The notes under the pieces are model-generated. The model did no database searches. It worked only from the letters and a program-made list of their open reading frames with translations, and was not told where the DNA came from. The translations under genes and the position numbers were made by a program. Of a stretch of DNA of 64,000 bases, positions 1 to 8,352 are shown piece by piece. The stretch is taken from positions 372,001-436,000 of the forward strand of contig NZ_VJVW01000004.1 in the NCBI RefSeq assembly GCF_009735585.1, given 5' to 3'. The stretch comes from Christiangramia aestuarii. GTDB lineage: Bacteria; Bacteroidota; Bacteroidia; Flavobacteriales; Flavobacteriaceae. Within the stretch, counting starts at the first letter, position 1, and each line of letters begins with the position of its first letter.

Positions 1-2044
1 TCTTGGAAGCGGCCTTGCTCCAAACCAGTTCTCCCGAGTCTCCAAAATCACCATTCTGGTTATAATCTATCCATACCGCATAACCTTCGCTATAAACAGT
101 TCCGGTCCAGGTTGGGGTGATAGTTATGGTATTTGAATTTCCTTTAGTAAGGCTGGTAGATACAGAAGTAAAATCTGAATATCCACCTGTAGCGGTAGAT
201 GCATTATCTATCGAGCCCAGCTGTACACGGCTAATATATTCATCGGCAACGCTGTTCCCTTTAGAAGAACAGTATTCTATCTGTCCATATTCAGAGCCTA
301 CCCCAACGGCGTAGAACGCATTGGTCACCGCGATCTCTTCCGCAGAACCGGCTCCATAAAGATCTATGGCCGACTGGATTCCGAAGGTCCTCGCGTTAGC
401 AAAGGTAGAGTTAGCCGAGAGGTATACGCTTTCCAGCCTGTAAGCGATCTGGGCCGCTTTATCTATACCTATCCCATTTACATTGTAAGAATCTCCAATA
501 TCATTGGTTCCAGATTTTCCAGCAGTAAGTATATAGAACCAGTGGTTAAGCACCCCGCTATTGGTATGTACCCCGCAATAGTCATTCTGGTCTGTAGGTG
601 TACAGTTCACATTTTTCCAATATGTCCCGCCATAGGTATCTGGCTGGCCTTCAGAATTAGGATCGCTCATGGATCTTAAAGCCGCGCTGCCGGCACGTCT
701 TTCAATATCTTCCCCTATAAGCCAGGTAGATTTCGAAGGTGTGGCGTAATATTCAACGCAGGCTCCCCAGATATCGGAAAAACCTTCGTTCATGGCCCCG
801 GATTCTTTCTGATAAGCAAGGTTGGCGGTCTTCTCACAAACGGCATGGCCAATTTCGTGTGCAGCCACATCCAGAGAGGTTAGTATATCAAAATAAGTAC
901 CGCTACCATCACCATAGGTCATCACGCTCCCATTCCAGTAAGCGTTATCATAAGCATTGTCATAATGCACATAACTTCTTATCGCAGCTCCCTGATTATC
1001 AAAACTGTTCCTGCTGTGCACGCTGGAAAAATAATCGTAGGTCTGTTCCGCGCCCCAGTGTGCATCCAGTGCACCATTGTCTTTCGCGGCGTTATCGTGT
1101 TCTGCAGCGGTCCAGTTATTATCATTATCGGTAAAATTTACCGCATTGCTATAATTGGTCCCGGTATTCATATCGTAGGTCTGTACGCCGTTACCCCTGG
1201 TAACATCAGATAGGATATAAGAAGATCCACTTGTCGAGGTCTGGATATTCCTGGAACCGCTATACCTGGTGGCAGCAGTACCAATAGCGAACATTGCAGA
1301 AGAACTCATTTTAGAAGCCGTAGCAGCCTTTGTGGAGCTTCCGTGAGCATGATCACCCAAGTGTTTGATTATCGCGTCATAAAGCAGGATCTGGCCATTC
1401 TGGGCATCTACGTAAATGTTCCCCCTGCTAACGGGGTCTGTCGCGTAAATATCGAATTTATAAGCCAGGCGCACCTCTTCCTTGAACTTTCTCTCCCCTA
1501 CCTGTTCAATTTTCTGAGTAGGTAAAAGTACCAGTTCTCCTTCCGGCTTTTTATAACCGATCTTCGCAGCACTTTCGGGATCCTGCCACAGATAAGATTT
1601 GGCACCAATACGATTCAGTGCCTTTCTGAAGGCAACTTCTTTTGGGATCCCGGCCCTGGTATCTACTTCTTCTACCCGGTAAAATTCCCCGCTCATGGAC
1701 TGGAGTGCACCAGATTCTGAATGTATGGAATAAGTAGCGAATTCTACCTTTACCCCATCGTAATACATCTGGTACTTGTCATGCTTGAATCCCGCCTTAT
1801 CCTTCTCAGATTTTATTCTGGCAAAATCTGAGCGCTCATTCAGCTGCAACTGCTCTTTGAACAGCCGCCGATGGTCACTGGCATTAAAACTTGAATTTTC
1901 TTTAAAGACGATAAGGCTGGGTTTGCCTCTTTCGTCATTTACACGTTTTTTTACGTCTTTGTCGGTTTCCTGGGCGATTGCCTGAAAGGAACAAAGACTT
2001 AATCCCGCGATTATCACGGAATTGTAGAGTAATTGTTTTCTCAC
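1..2044 (-). CDS. Secreted M4 (thermolysin-like) metalloprotease, 3' end off window
   Basis: Zinc endopeptidase of family M4, predicted to be exported and to degrade extracellular protein. The reading frame begins with GTG at 2044, and the first 25 residues form a signal peptide ending SFQAIAQ. A long propeptide follows (FTP/PepSY-like, to about 1340). The catalytic motif HEIGHA is read at about 857-879, the third zinc ligand in GAMNEGFSD at about 780-810, and the active-site histidine in CGVHTNSG at about 555-580. The last visible part, SEGYAVWIDYNQNGDFGD (about 30-90), matches the GEVED domain common on secreted flavobacterial proteins. The C-terminus is beyond base 1, where a type IX secretion sorting domain would be expected but cannot be seen. 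No ATG fits the signal peptide, so GTG is preferred. Confidence 0.9.
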   Translation of the reverse strand, partial: MRKQLLYNSVIIAGLSLCSFQAIAQETDKDVKKRVNDERGKPSLIVFKENSSFNASDHRRLFKEQLQLNERSDFARIKSEKDKAGFKHDKYQMYYDGVKVEFATYSIHSESGALQSMSGEFYRVEEVDTRAGIPKEVAFRKALNRIGAKSYLWQDPESAAKIGYKKPEGELVLLPTQKIEQVGERKFKEEVRLAYKFDIYATDPVSRGNIYVDAQNGQILLYDAIIKHLGDHAHGSSTKAATASKMSSSAMFAIGTAATRYSGSRNIQTSTSGSSYILSDVTRGNGVQTYDMNTGTNYSNAVNFTDNDNNWTAAEHDNAAKDNGALDAHWGAEQTYDYFSSVHSRNSFDNQGAAIRSYVHYDNAYDNAYWNGSVMTYGDGSGTYFDILTSLDVAAHEIGHAVCEKTANLAYQKESGAMNEGFSDIWGACVEYYATPSKSTWLIGEDIERRAGSAALRSMSDPNSEGQPDTYGGTYWKNVNCTPTDQNDYCGVHTNSGVLNHWFYILTAGKSGTNDIGDSYNVNGIGIDKAAQIAYRLESVYLSANSTFANARTFGIQSAIDLYGAGSAEEIAVTNAFYAVGVGSEYGQIEYCSSKGNSVADEYISRVQLGSIDNASTATGGYSDFTSVSTSLTKGNSNTITITPTWTGTVYSEGYAVWIDYNQNGDFGDSGELVWSKAASK

Positions 2045-2119
2045 TTTTAAGGGTTTTAGTTTGGTTTTTTTGCGCCCCCAAAGTAGGTAATTATGAATGC
2101 TTTATGAAATTTAAATGTA

Positions 2120-2149
2120 TTTTATCGATGTTTTTAGCCTTTTATCGAT
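2120..2149. repeat. Tandem TTTTATCGAT sites upstream of the M4 protease
   Basis: Two copies of TTTTATCGAT (2120-2129 and 2140-2149) lie exactly 20 bp apart, about two helical turns, 76-105 bp before the protease start. Each contains the palindrome ATCGAT. This geometry fits a tandem operator, but no regulator is identified. Confidence 0.4.
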
Positions 2150-2177
2150 AGTCGAAATCCTTTGAAATGTAGAAACG

Positions 2178-2244
2178 AAAGGGCGTAGACCAACAATGTT
2201 AAAGTTTATGAGTAATCACAACACATTGCCCGCCTACGCCCTTT
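2178..2244. terminator. Long inverted repeat after scoB, terminator-like
   Basis: An 11-bp perfect arm pair (AAAGGGCGTAG at 2178-2188, CTACGCCCTTT at 2234-2244) encloses a second 6-bp pair (CAATGT at 2194-2199, ACATTG at 2223-2228). Short T-runs follow on both strands. It lies in the 3' region of the minus-strand scoAB genes and could end transcription or act as a structured 3' UTR. The 44-nt interior is larger than in a classical intrinsic terminator. Confidence 0.45.
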
Positions 2245-2251
2245 TATGTTT

Positions 2252-2271
2252 AGGATTTTGATAAAAATCCT
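2252..2271. other. 8-bp hairpin just downstream of scoB
   Basis: AGGATTTT (2252-2259), loop GATA, AAAATCCT (2264-2271). It sits 8 bases past the scoB stop. No T-run follows on the minus strand, so it looks like an mRNA 3' structure rather than a terminator. Confidence 0.4.
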
Positions 2272-2278
2272 GAATATT

Positions 2279-2932
2279 TTAAAGTTTCATTTCAGGAACA
2301 TCTCCCTCTACGATAAGTTTTCCTTCGGTAGCCTTTTGAATTTCCTCCACACTAACTCCCGGAGCTCTTTCAATTAATTTGAATCCGTTCTCGGTAACTT
2401 CAAGTACGGCCAGGTTGGTCACGATCTTGGTAACACAACCAACGCCGGTCAAGGGAAGCGTACATCGCTTAAGCAACTTGGAGTCCCCTGCTTTATTGGT
2501 ATGCATCATGGCCACGATAATATTTTCTGCTGAAGCGACCAGGTCCATGGCTCCGCCCATACCTTTTACCATTTTCCCCGGAATCTTCCAGTTGGCAATA
2601 TCTCCATTTTCGGCAACCTCCATGGCGCCCAGGATGGTCAGGTCTACATGCTGTCCCCTAATCATTCCGAAACTCATAGCAGAATCGAAAAAACTTGCTC
2701 CGGGCAGGGCCGTAATGGTTTGCTTCCCCGCATTAATAAGATCGGCATCCTCTTCTCCTTCGAAAGGGAAAGGTCCCATCCCAAGAATTCCGTTCTCACT
2801 TTGAAATTCAACCTGTATATCATCACGAACAAAATTGGCTACAAGGGTAGGAATCCCAATTCCCAGGTTCACATAGTATCCATCTTTAACCTCTTTGGCA
2901 ATTCGTTGTGCTATTCCGTTTTTATCAAGCAT
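2279..2932 (-). CDS. scoB: 3-oxoacid CoA-transferase subunit B
   Basis: Beta subunit of succinyl-CoA:3-oxoacid CoA-transferase, which moves CoA from succinyl-CoA to acetoacetate in ketone-body and branched-chain catabolism. At 217 residues it has the usual subunit length. The family active-site signature is clear in FQSENGILGMGP at about residue 43-54, where the glutamate carries the CoA thioester. The ATG at 2932 gives a normal N-terminus (MLDKNGIAQRIAKEV). It belongs with scoA at 3352-4050, but here the two genes are separated by 419 bp holding an unrelated small gene, instead of being adjacent or overlapping as is usual. AtoA-type short-chain transferases are the alternative assignment. 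Confidence 0.93.
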   Translation of the reverse strand: MLDKNGIAQRIAKEVKDGYYVNLGIGIPTLVANFVRDDIQVEFQSENGILGMGPFPFEGEEDADLINAGKQTITALPGASFFDSAMSFGMIRGQHVDLTILGAMEVAENGDIANWKIPGKMVKGMGGAMDLVASAENIIVAMMHTNKAGDSKLLKRCTLPLTGVGCVTKIVTNLAVLEVTENGFKLIERAPGVSVEEIQKATEGKLIVEGDVPEMKL

Positions 2933-2957
2933 AATTATTCAATTTAAAAATGAAGCG

Positions 2958-3339
2958 ATGAATCAATTATTTCTTCAGACTGTTTTTACTGGTACTTATT
3001 ATTTTATAAAGTATCAAACCTAGTTCATCAAGTTTAGTCTTTAGACCTTCCTCGTAAGGATACCTTTGCGATTTTTCGCACAATGTCATCCAATACTTTG
3101 TTTCCTCAAACTCCTTTAGAGCTATTTTGATTTTATGAATGAAGTCAAGTTTACTTTCTGAATTTTGAGCTTCATGGACATTTGCACCTATACTTGTACC
3201 TGAACGTAATAACTGGTCTGCTATCACGAATTTCTTTTCAGTCCTCAGTCTTTCACAGAAATCTATAAGCTCCAGTGAAAACTCAATGGATTTATCAAGA
3301 ACTATATTCTTTTTATATTCCATTGATTAATTGATTCAT
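2958..3339. mobile_element. Candidate IVS-like insertion bounded by 12-bp inverted repeats
   Basis: ATGAATCAATTA at 2958-2969 and its perfect reverse complement TAATTGATTCAT at 3328-3339 flank the four-helix-bundle gene almost exactly; the left arm covers its stop codon. The 382-bp unit sits inside an otherwise conserved two-gene operon. Relatives of this protein are known from intervening sequences in 23S rRNA genes that also have complementary ends. No target duplication or transposase is visible, so the mobile assignment is inference. Confidence 0.45.
2967..3323 (-). CDS. Four-helix bundle protein (23S rRNA intervening-sequence protein family)
   Basis: A 118-residue protein of the four-helix-bundle family TIGR02436, whose founders are encoded in 23S rRNA intervening sequences; the family is structurally related to the Avd accessory protein of diversity-generating retroelements. 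Visible family features are FSLELIDFCERL, the central QLLRSGTSIGANVHEA (about residues 36-52) and FIHKIKIALKEFEETKYWM. The cellular role is unknown; RNA or DNA binding has been suggested. It lies between scoB and scoA in the same direction and is more AT-rich than either. Inverted repeats flank it, which suggests it was inserted into the operon. Confidence 0.88.
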   Translation of the reverse strand: MEYKKNIVLDKSIEFSLELIDFCERLRTEKKFVIADQLLRSGTSIGANVHEAQNSESKLDFIHKIKIALKEFEETKYWMTLCEKSQRYPYEEGLKTKLDELGLILYKIISTSKNSLKK

Positions 3340-3351
3340 TATTTTATTGGT

Positions 3352-4050
3352 TTATTTACTTCTTACAGTTCTCTGTTCAATACGCTTTTCGTAGTTCGTG
3401 CCTTCAAAAATCCTTTGAACGAAGATTCCAGGAATATGGATCTGGTTCGGGTCAAGTTCTCCCGGTTCTACCAGTTCCTCTACCTCGGCAACAGTGATCT
3501 TTGCAGATCCGCACATCACAGGATTGAAGTTCCTTGCAGTTCCCTTGAATATCAGGTTCCCAGCCTTATCTCCTTTCCAGGCCTTGACAAAAGCGAAATC
3601 GGCTTTAAAAGCTTCTTCCAGCACATACATTTTACCATCAAATTCACGGGTTTCCTTTCCCTGGGCAACCTCGGTACCGTAACCGGCAGGAGTATAGATT
3701 GCCGGAAAGCCCTGCTGGGCAGCCTGGCATCTGGCCGCAAGGGTCCCCTGCGGAATAAGTTCCACATCCAGCTCCCCGCTAAGCATTTGTTTTTCGAAGA
3801 TCGCGTTCTCCCCTACATAGGAAGAAACCATTTTATCGATCTGTTTTTTGTGAAGTAACTGGCCCAGGCCAAAATCATCGACCCCGGCATTGTTAGAGAT
3901 ACAGGTAAGGTTCTTTACATTAAGACGAACAAGTTCAGAAATCGCATTCTCCGGGATCCCGCATAAGCCGAAACCACCAAGCATAAATGTCATTCCGTTC
4001 TTAACACCATCTACAGCCTCCTGTACATTATCAACTGTTTTTATGATCAT
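3352..4050 (-). CDS. scoA: 3-oxoacid CoA-transferase subunit A
   Basis: Alpha subunit of succinyl-CoA:3-oxoacid CoA-transferase, partner of the scoB product. The 232-residue length is normal, and the subunit A signature [17 protein letters not shown] is present at about residues 18-34. The mid-region also fits the family ([35 protein letters not shown]). The ATG at 4050 is a good start. It is the first gene of the presumed scoA - insert - scoB transcript. The 108-base gap upstream, before the PBP1A stop, is AT-rich and contains an AACGCGTT palindrome but no clear promoter. Confidence 0.93.
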   Translation of the reverse strand: MIIKTVDNVQEAVDGVKNGMTFMLGGFGLCGIPENAISELVRLNVKNLTCISNNAGVDDFGLGQLLHKKQIDKMVSSYVGENAIFEKQMLSGELDVELIPQGTLAARCQAAQQGFPAIYTPAGYGTEVAQGKETREFDGKMYVLEEAFKADFAFVKAWKGDKAGNLIFKGTARNFNPVMCGSAKITVAEVEELVEPGELDPNQIHIPGIFVQRIFEGTNYEKRIEQRTVRSK

Positions 4051-4158
4051 TTTTTCAGAATTTTAACCGAAAATACGAAAATAAAAATGTGGTGACAACG
4101 CGTTAAGGCGAGTTATCTGAATTAATTCGTGAAAATGTGGATTATTTTTAAAGAATCA

Positions 4159-6471
4159 TTAAAAATCCAGCTCATCAGGAACAGAATCGTCAGTCTTTTG
4201 CGAAGAACCATAATTCTCACAATTAACTTGGATACTTAGATTTTCTGGACGTTCAAAATCATCTTTAGAGACTTTAAGTTCCGAATCCGCATATACATCT
4301 TTCATATACATCCCCCAGATAGGCAAAGCCATGGTCGCTCCCTGTCCGTATCTAATTCCCGGGAAATGTACCGACCTGTCTTCTGCGCCAACCCATACTC
4401 CGGTGGCAAGATCTGGCACCATCCCAATGAACCATCCGTCACTCTGGTTCTGGGTTGTTCCCGTTTTACCAGCGATAGGATTTTTAAAGTCGTAAGGATA
4501 CCCGGTCACCGCTCTTTCGTAGTCTTGGCGGCCTTTGGCCCAGGTTCCTCGAAGTCGCTGGCCAGATCCGGATTGGGTAACTCCTTCAAGTAAGTTCACG
4601 GTAACATAAGCCGCTTCCTTGCTTAGTACGTCCCTTGTTTCCGGTACATGCTGATAAAGTACCGTACCGTTCTTATCCTCGATACGATTTACGATCACAG
4701 GTTTTACGTAAACGCCCTGGTTCGCAAAAGTGCTGAATGCCGAAACCATTTCGAAAAGACTGATATCTGGTGTTCCCAAAGCGATGGAAGGCACTGCAGG
4801 AATTCTAGAAACATCAACCCCTAATTTCTCAACAAGGTCTATCACTGGCCTAGGACCGGTCTTGTCAATAAGTCTCGCGGTAACCGTATTTATAGACTGA
4901 GCAAGGGCTTTCTTTAAAGAGACCATGCCTTCATAATCGTCGTCCCCGGCATTTTTAGGAGACCAGTCGTTTTGGTTCCCGTGCTTGCCAGCTTCAATAG
5001 TAAACCTTGATTTTGGCAGGGTATCGCAGGGAGAGAATTTAAGCTGATCTATGGCTGTCGCATATACAAAAGGTTTAAAGGTGGAACCTACCTGTCTTTT
5101 TCCCTGTTTTACGTGGTCGTATTTAAAATGTTTGAAGTTGGTTCCTCCAACCCAGGCTTTCACTTCCCCGGTTTGCGGTACCATAGACATCATTCCTGCC
5201 TGTAGGAAAGATTTATAATAAAGAATGGAATCCCTTGGGGTCATCACGGTATCGATAGTTCCGTTCCAGCTGAAAACTCTCATCTCGGCTTCCTCGGTAA
5301 AGGATTTGCGAATCTCTTTTTCAGATTTCCCCTGAGCCTTCATCTTTCTCCAGCGCTCAGATCTTTGCATAGCGCTTTCCAGAAGACTTTCCTTTTCACT
5401 GTTATCTATATCCCTGAAAGGCGCGGTAGGATTGTTCTCATTCTGGCGGTCGAATTCTTTTTGCAGATGGGAAATGTGTTTGGTCACAGATTCCTCGGCG
5501 TATTTCTGCATCTTTGAATCTATGCTGGTGTAGATCTTCAAACCGTCTCGGTAAAGATTGTATTCACTACCATCTGGTTTTGGGTTCTTCTCTATCCAGT
5601 CTTTCATGAATCCCTGCAGGTAAACCCTGAAATAAGTAGCCATTCCTTCATCATGACCTTCAGGAGTGAACTGTATCTTCATGGGTAATTTCTGAAGTGA
5701 ATCCATTTCGGTTTCAGAAATGAACCCGTTACGGTTCATCTGCTCAAATACCTGATTCCTGCGTGATTTTACCAGTTCTGGCCTTCGCATTGGATTGTAC
5801 AGGGCAGAATTCTTAAGCATTCCTACCAGTACGGCAGACTCTTCTATCTTAAGTTCCCTTGGTTCCTTATCAAAATAGATCTTGGAGGCAGAACGAATTC
5901 CCACGGCCTGGTAGACAAAATCGTATTTATTGAAGTACATGGTTATGATCTCTTCCTTGGTATACTGTCTTTCCAGCCTGGTGGAGATCACCCATTCCTT
6001 TACCTTCTGAAAAACACGCTCTATATTGTTCTGAGCCACATCTTCGGTGAATAATTGCTTGGCCAGCTGCTGGGTAATAGTACTCGCACCACCACGGGTT
6101 CCTAGGAATACGGCCGCACGCACCGTTCCCTTGGCATCTATCCCGGCATGCTGATAAAATCTTTCATCTTCAGTAGCTACCAGTGCCTGCACCAGGTGAT
6201 CTGGTAGGTCTTCATATTTTATCGGGGTTCTGTTTTCGCTGTAATATTTTCCCAGGGTCTTCCCGTCTGAAGAAAATATTTCGGTAGCAAGGTTGGTCTC
6301 TGGGTTTTCAAGCTCTTCAAAAGTGGGCATTTTCCCGAAGGCTCCCCATCCTGCAAGCAAGAAGATCAATACCGCGGCCAGGATGCCTATCCCGAAAAGG
6401 GTCCAGAATCCTATGATATATTTACGATTGCTATGAGCAGGTTTTTTAGTTTTTTTAGGTGTGCGGGCCAT
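4159..6471 (-). CDS. Penicillin-binding protein 1A, bifunctional peptidoglycan synthase
   Basis: Class A PBP of 770 residues that polymerises and cross-links peptidoglycan on the outer face of the inner membrane. A basic N-terminus precedes one membrane segment (about 20-45, IIGFWTLFGIGILAAVLIFLL). The GT51 glycosyltransferase domain follows, with TEDERFYQHAGID and GASTITQQLAKQLF. The transpeptidase domain carries all three active-site motifs: STFK in GSTFKPFVYATAID, SIN in ALAQSINTVTARL, and KTGT in AGKTGTTQNQSDGWFIG. It follows gldH on the same strand with a 14-base gap and probably shares its transcript. All catalytic residues are intact. Confidence 0.95.
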   Translation of the reverse strand: MARTPKKTKKPAHSNRKYIIGFWTLFGIGILAAVLIFLLAGWGAFGKMPTFEELENPETNLATEIFSSDGKTLGKYYSENRTPIKYEDLPDHLVQALVATEDERFYQHAGIDAKGTVRAAVFLGTRGGASTITQQLAKQLFTEDVAQNNIERVFQKVKEWVISTRLERQYTKEEIITMYFNKYDFVYQAVGIRSASKIYFDKEPRELKIEESAVLVGMLKNSALYNPMRRPELVKSRRNQVFEQMNRNGFISETEMDSLQKLPMKIQFTPEGHDEGMATYFRVYLQGFMKDWIEKNPKPDGSEYNLYRDGLKIYTSIDSKMQKYAEESVTKHISHLQKEFDRQNENNPTAPFRDIDNSEKESLLESAMQRSERWRKMKAQGKSEKEIRKSFTEEAEMRVFSWNGTIDTVMTPRDSILYYKSFLQAGMMSMVPQTGEVKAWVGGTNFKHFKYDHVKQGKRQVGSTFKPFVYATAIDQLKFSPCDTLPKSRFTIEAGKHGNQNDWSPKNAGDDDYEGMVSLKKALAQSINTVTARLIDKTGPRPVIDLVEKLGVDVSRIPAVPSIALGTPDISLFEMVSAFSTFANQGVYVKPVIVNRIEDKNGTVLYQHVPETRDVLSKEAAYVTVNLLEGVTQSGSGQRLRGTWAKGRQDYERAVTGYPYDFKNPIAGKTGTTQNQSDGWFIGMVPDLATGVWVGAEDRSVHFPGIRYGQGATMALPIWGMYMKDVYADSELKVSKDDFERPENLSIQVNCENYGSSQKTDDSVPDELDF

Positions 6472-6485
6472 TTATATTTCAAAAA

Positions 6486-6974
6486 TTAATTATCGCTATT
6501 CTCGATCCTGAATCCAACATGGGTAATACCTTCCAGCTCCTCGATCCCGTCTACTTCTCCGTTCTTTCGCATCGCTTGCTGAATGGTCACTTTATAACTT
6601 CCGGGTTCATCAAATTTCACATTCTCCTTGTACCAGAGCTTGTTTTCTTTTACATCACCAAATCCTGTGCCGAGCCATTCGCCGTTAGGTTTGGTCATCT
6701 CGTATTCTAAAGTATCGCTGATCACCTTTCCCTGCGGAAATTTGATCTCGCTTATAAGGAAAAGGTTACTGTAATTATACTCGCTGTTATTCCTTATATT
6801 GATAAAAAGATCATAAACCTTAGTAGAATCAAGGTTCTCCAGCTCAAAAGTCACCAAAGAGTCCTTATGCCAGCCCCTTAAAGGCTTATATTCGTCAAAG
6901 ACCCTGTTCTTATCGCAGGAGGAAACGGAAATACAGACAAAAGCCAGGAAAACAATTATAAAAACACTACGCAT
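6486..6974 (-). CDS. gldH: Gliding motility lipoprotein GldH
   Basis: Lipoprotein of the flavobacterial gliding system, required for surface movement and chitin use in Flavobacterium johnsoniae. The start is taken at the ATG at 6974, which gives a lipoprotein signal with cysteine in ISVSSCDKN; the frame stays open further upstream but that part overlaps ricT and lacks a signal. The 162-residue product shows typical GldH features: RVFDEYKPLRGWHKDS near the N-terminus and FINIRNNSEYNYSNLFLI in the middle. The start overlaps the end of ricT by 8 bases, so the two are translationally coupled. PBP1A follows. Confidence 0.9.
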   Translation of the reverse strand: MRSVFIIVFLAFVCISVSSCDKNRVFDEYKPLRGWHKDSLVTFELENLDSTKVYDLFINIRNNSEYNYSNLFLISEIKFPQGKVISDTLEYEMTKPNGEWLGTGFGDVKENKLWYKENVKFDEPGSYKVTIQQAMRKNGEVDGIEELEGITHVGFRIENSDN

Positions 6975-8142
6975 TCTTAGATCTTGAGGAATTTCCCTTT
7001 CGTTTTTTTCGTTTTTTATTGTTACGTCTTTTTCGCTGTTGCTTAGGCTTATCAAATCGGGTAAGACTATCTTCTCCAACGGCATTGCTGAAGCCTTTAT
7101 CCTTGCTTTCTACAAGCTGTACCTCTACCTCGTATTCTTCAAGACTGCCCACAGCCTCATCTTTCCTGTTCTTCGCGATGATCTTATTGGCCTGTTCTGG
7201 CGTTAATTTATGCCAGTTCATCCACTCTCCTTCATAAGCATACCATAAAAGCCCCTTGAATATGTCGATCTTCTGGCATACCGCGGTTCCTTTCTTGGTC
7301 TTTAACTTAACGTCGGTTTTTGGAAAAGATTTTAATGCTTCCAGATAAGTGTCCAGTTCGTAGTTTAAACAACACTTAAGCTTCCCACACTGTCCCGCTA
7401 ATTTCTGCGGATTCAGTGATAATTGCTGGTATCTAGCAGCAGAGGTGCTAACAGATCTGAAATCTGTTAACCAGGTAGAACAGCAAAGCTCACGGCCGCA
7501 GGAACCAATTCCTCCAAGTCTGGCTGCCTCCTGCCGCAGACCGATCTGCTTCATTTCTATACGGGTATTGAACTCACGGGCGAATTCCTTGATCAACTGG
7601 CGGAAATCCACTCGATCTTCAGCTGTATAATAAAAAGTACATTTAGAACCGTCTCCTTGAAATTCGATATCGCTAATTTTCATGCTCAGGTTGAGCCTGA
7701 TGGCGATCTGGCGCGAGCGTTGTTTAATCTTCTCTTCGCGGTCTCGCGCTTCCTGCCATACATCGATATCTTTCTGTGAAGCTTTACGATAGATCTTCAG
7801 GATCTCGCCGGAATTTGGATCCTCTTTCTTCTTTTTCATCTGAACCCTTACCAGTTCACCGGTAAGGCTAACTATCCCTACATCATGGCCCGGGCTGGCT
7901 TCAGTAGCCACCACGTCGCCGATGCTAAGGCTTAGTTTTTCGGTGTTTTTAAAGAAATGTTTACGGCCGTTCTTAAAACGGACCTCTACAAAATCGAAAG
8001 GTTCTACGCCTCCCGGAAGAGACATATTGGAGAGCCAATCGAAAACGGTAAGTTTATTACATCCGTCGGTTCCACAGGTTCCGTTATTCTTACATCCTTT
8101 CGGCTGACCGTCTTTCCCGGTCGAGCAACTGCTGCAAGCCAT
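6967..8142 (-). CDS. ricT: RicT/YaaT family (PSP1 domain) iron-sulfur regulatory subunit
   Basis: Homologue of RicT (YaaT), which in Bacillus forms a complex with RicA and RicF that binds Fe-S clusters and affects mRNA processing by RNase Y. The 391-residue protein has an N-terminal cysteine cluster (CSSC at 3-6, then four more to about 28). A PSP1 C-terminal-type domain spans about 118-212. Two cysteine clusters follow, GSCGRELCCSTW and GQCGKLKCCLNYE, which match the cluster-binding residues of the family. The tail is very basic (QQRKRRNNKKRKKRK) and may bind RNA. gldH overlaps its 3' end. The partners RicA and RicF are not in this window, so the biochemical role here is inferred. Confidence 0.85.
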   Translation of the reverse strand: MACSSCSTGKDGQPKGCKNNGTCGTDGCNKLTVFDWLSNMSLPGGVEPFDFVEVRFKNGRKHFFKNTEKLSLSIGDVVATEASPGHDVGIVSLTGELVRVQMKKKKEDPNSGEILKIYRKASQKDIDVWQEARDREEKIKQRSRQIAIRLNLSMKISDIEFQGDGSKCTFYYTAEDRVDFRQLIKEFAREFNTRIEMKQIGLRQEAARLGGIGSCGRELCCSTWLTDFRSVSTSAARYQQLSLNPQKLAGQCGKLKCCLNYELDTYLEALKSFPKTDVKLKTKKGTAVCQKIDIFKGLLWYAYEGEWMNWHKLTPEQANKIIAKNRKDEAVGSLEEYEVEVQLVESKDKGFSNAVGEDSLTRFDKPKQQRKRRNNKKRKKRKGNSSRSKNA

Positions 8143-8180
8143 ATATGTTATATATTGAGGACGCTGCCCTTCCTTACGCT

Positions 8181-8300
8181 TTAAACATCATCCTGTCCTA
8201 CCACTCTGGTAATAATCGCAGAATCTCCTTCATCTTCAACAGCCGTTATTTTCGGCTTAGCGTACTGGCAAAAGCACCTCCTTGAGGTTCATAAAAAATT
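8181..8300 (-). pseudogene. Coding-like remnant without a start codon
   Basis: The 210-base gap between ricT and trhO holds a minus-strand frame ending at the TAA at 8181-8183 that reads KPKITAVEDEGDSAIITRV then VGQDDV, with protein-like composition and codon use. It has no start codon: in frame, a TGA lies 34 codons upstream. The +1-shifted frame just upstream reads YEPQGGAFASTLSRK and stops within the same run of four A residues. One extra A would join the two frames. I do not recognise the product. It could be a degraded gene, or chance. Confidence 0.3.
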
Positions 8301-8352
8301 TTCAACAGTAAATATACCAATATTAATTGGCACCACCATTTTAGAAAAAAAC

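Noticed and set aside
6975-7085. Upstream extension of gldH by 37 codons
   Set aside because: It overlaps ricT in another frame and would hide the lipoprotein signal that starts at 6974.
8265-8285. CACCTCCTT, as at the 3' end of 16S rRNA (AAGGAGGTG on the other strand)
   Set aside because: No surrounding rRNA similarity, and as a Shine-Dalgarno site it precedes no usable start codon.
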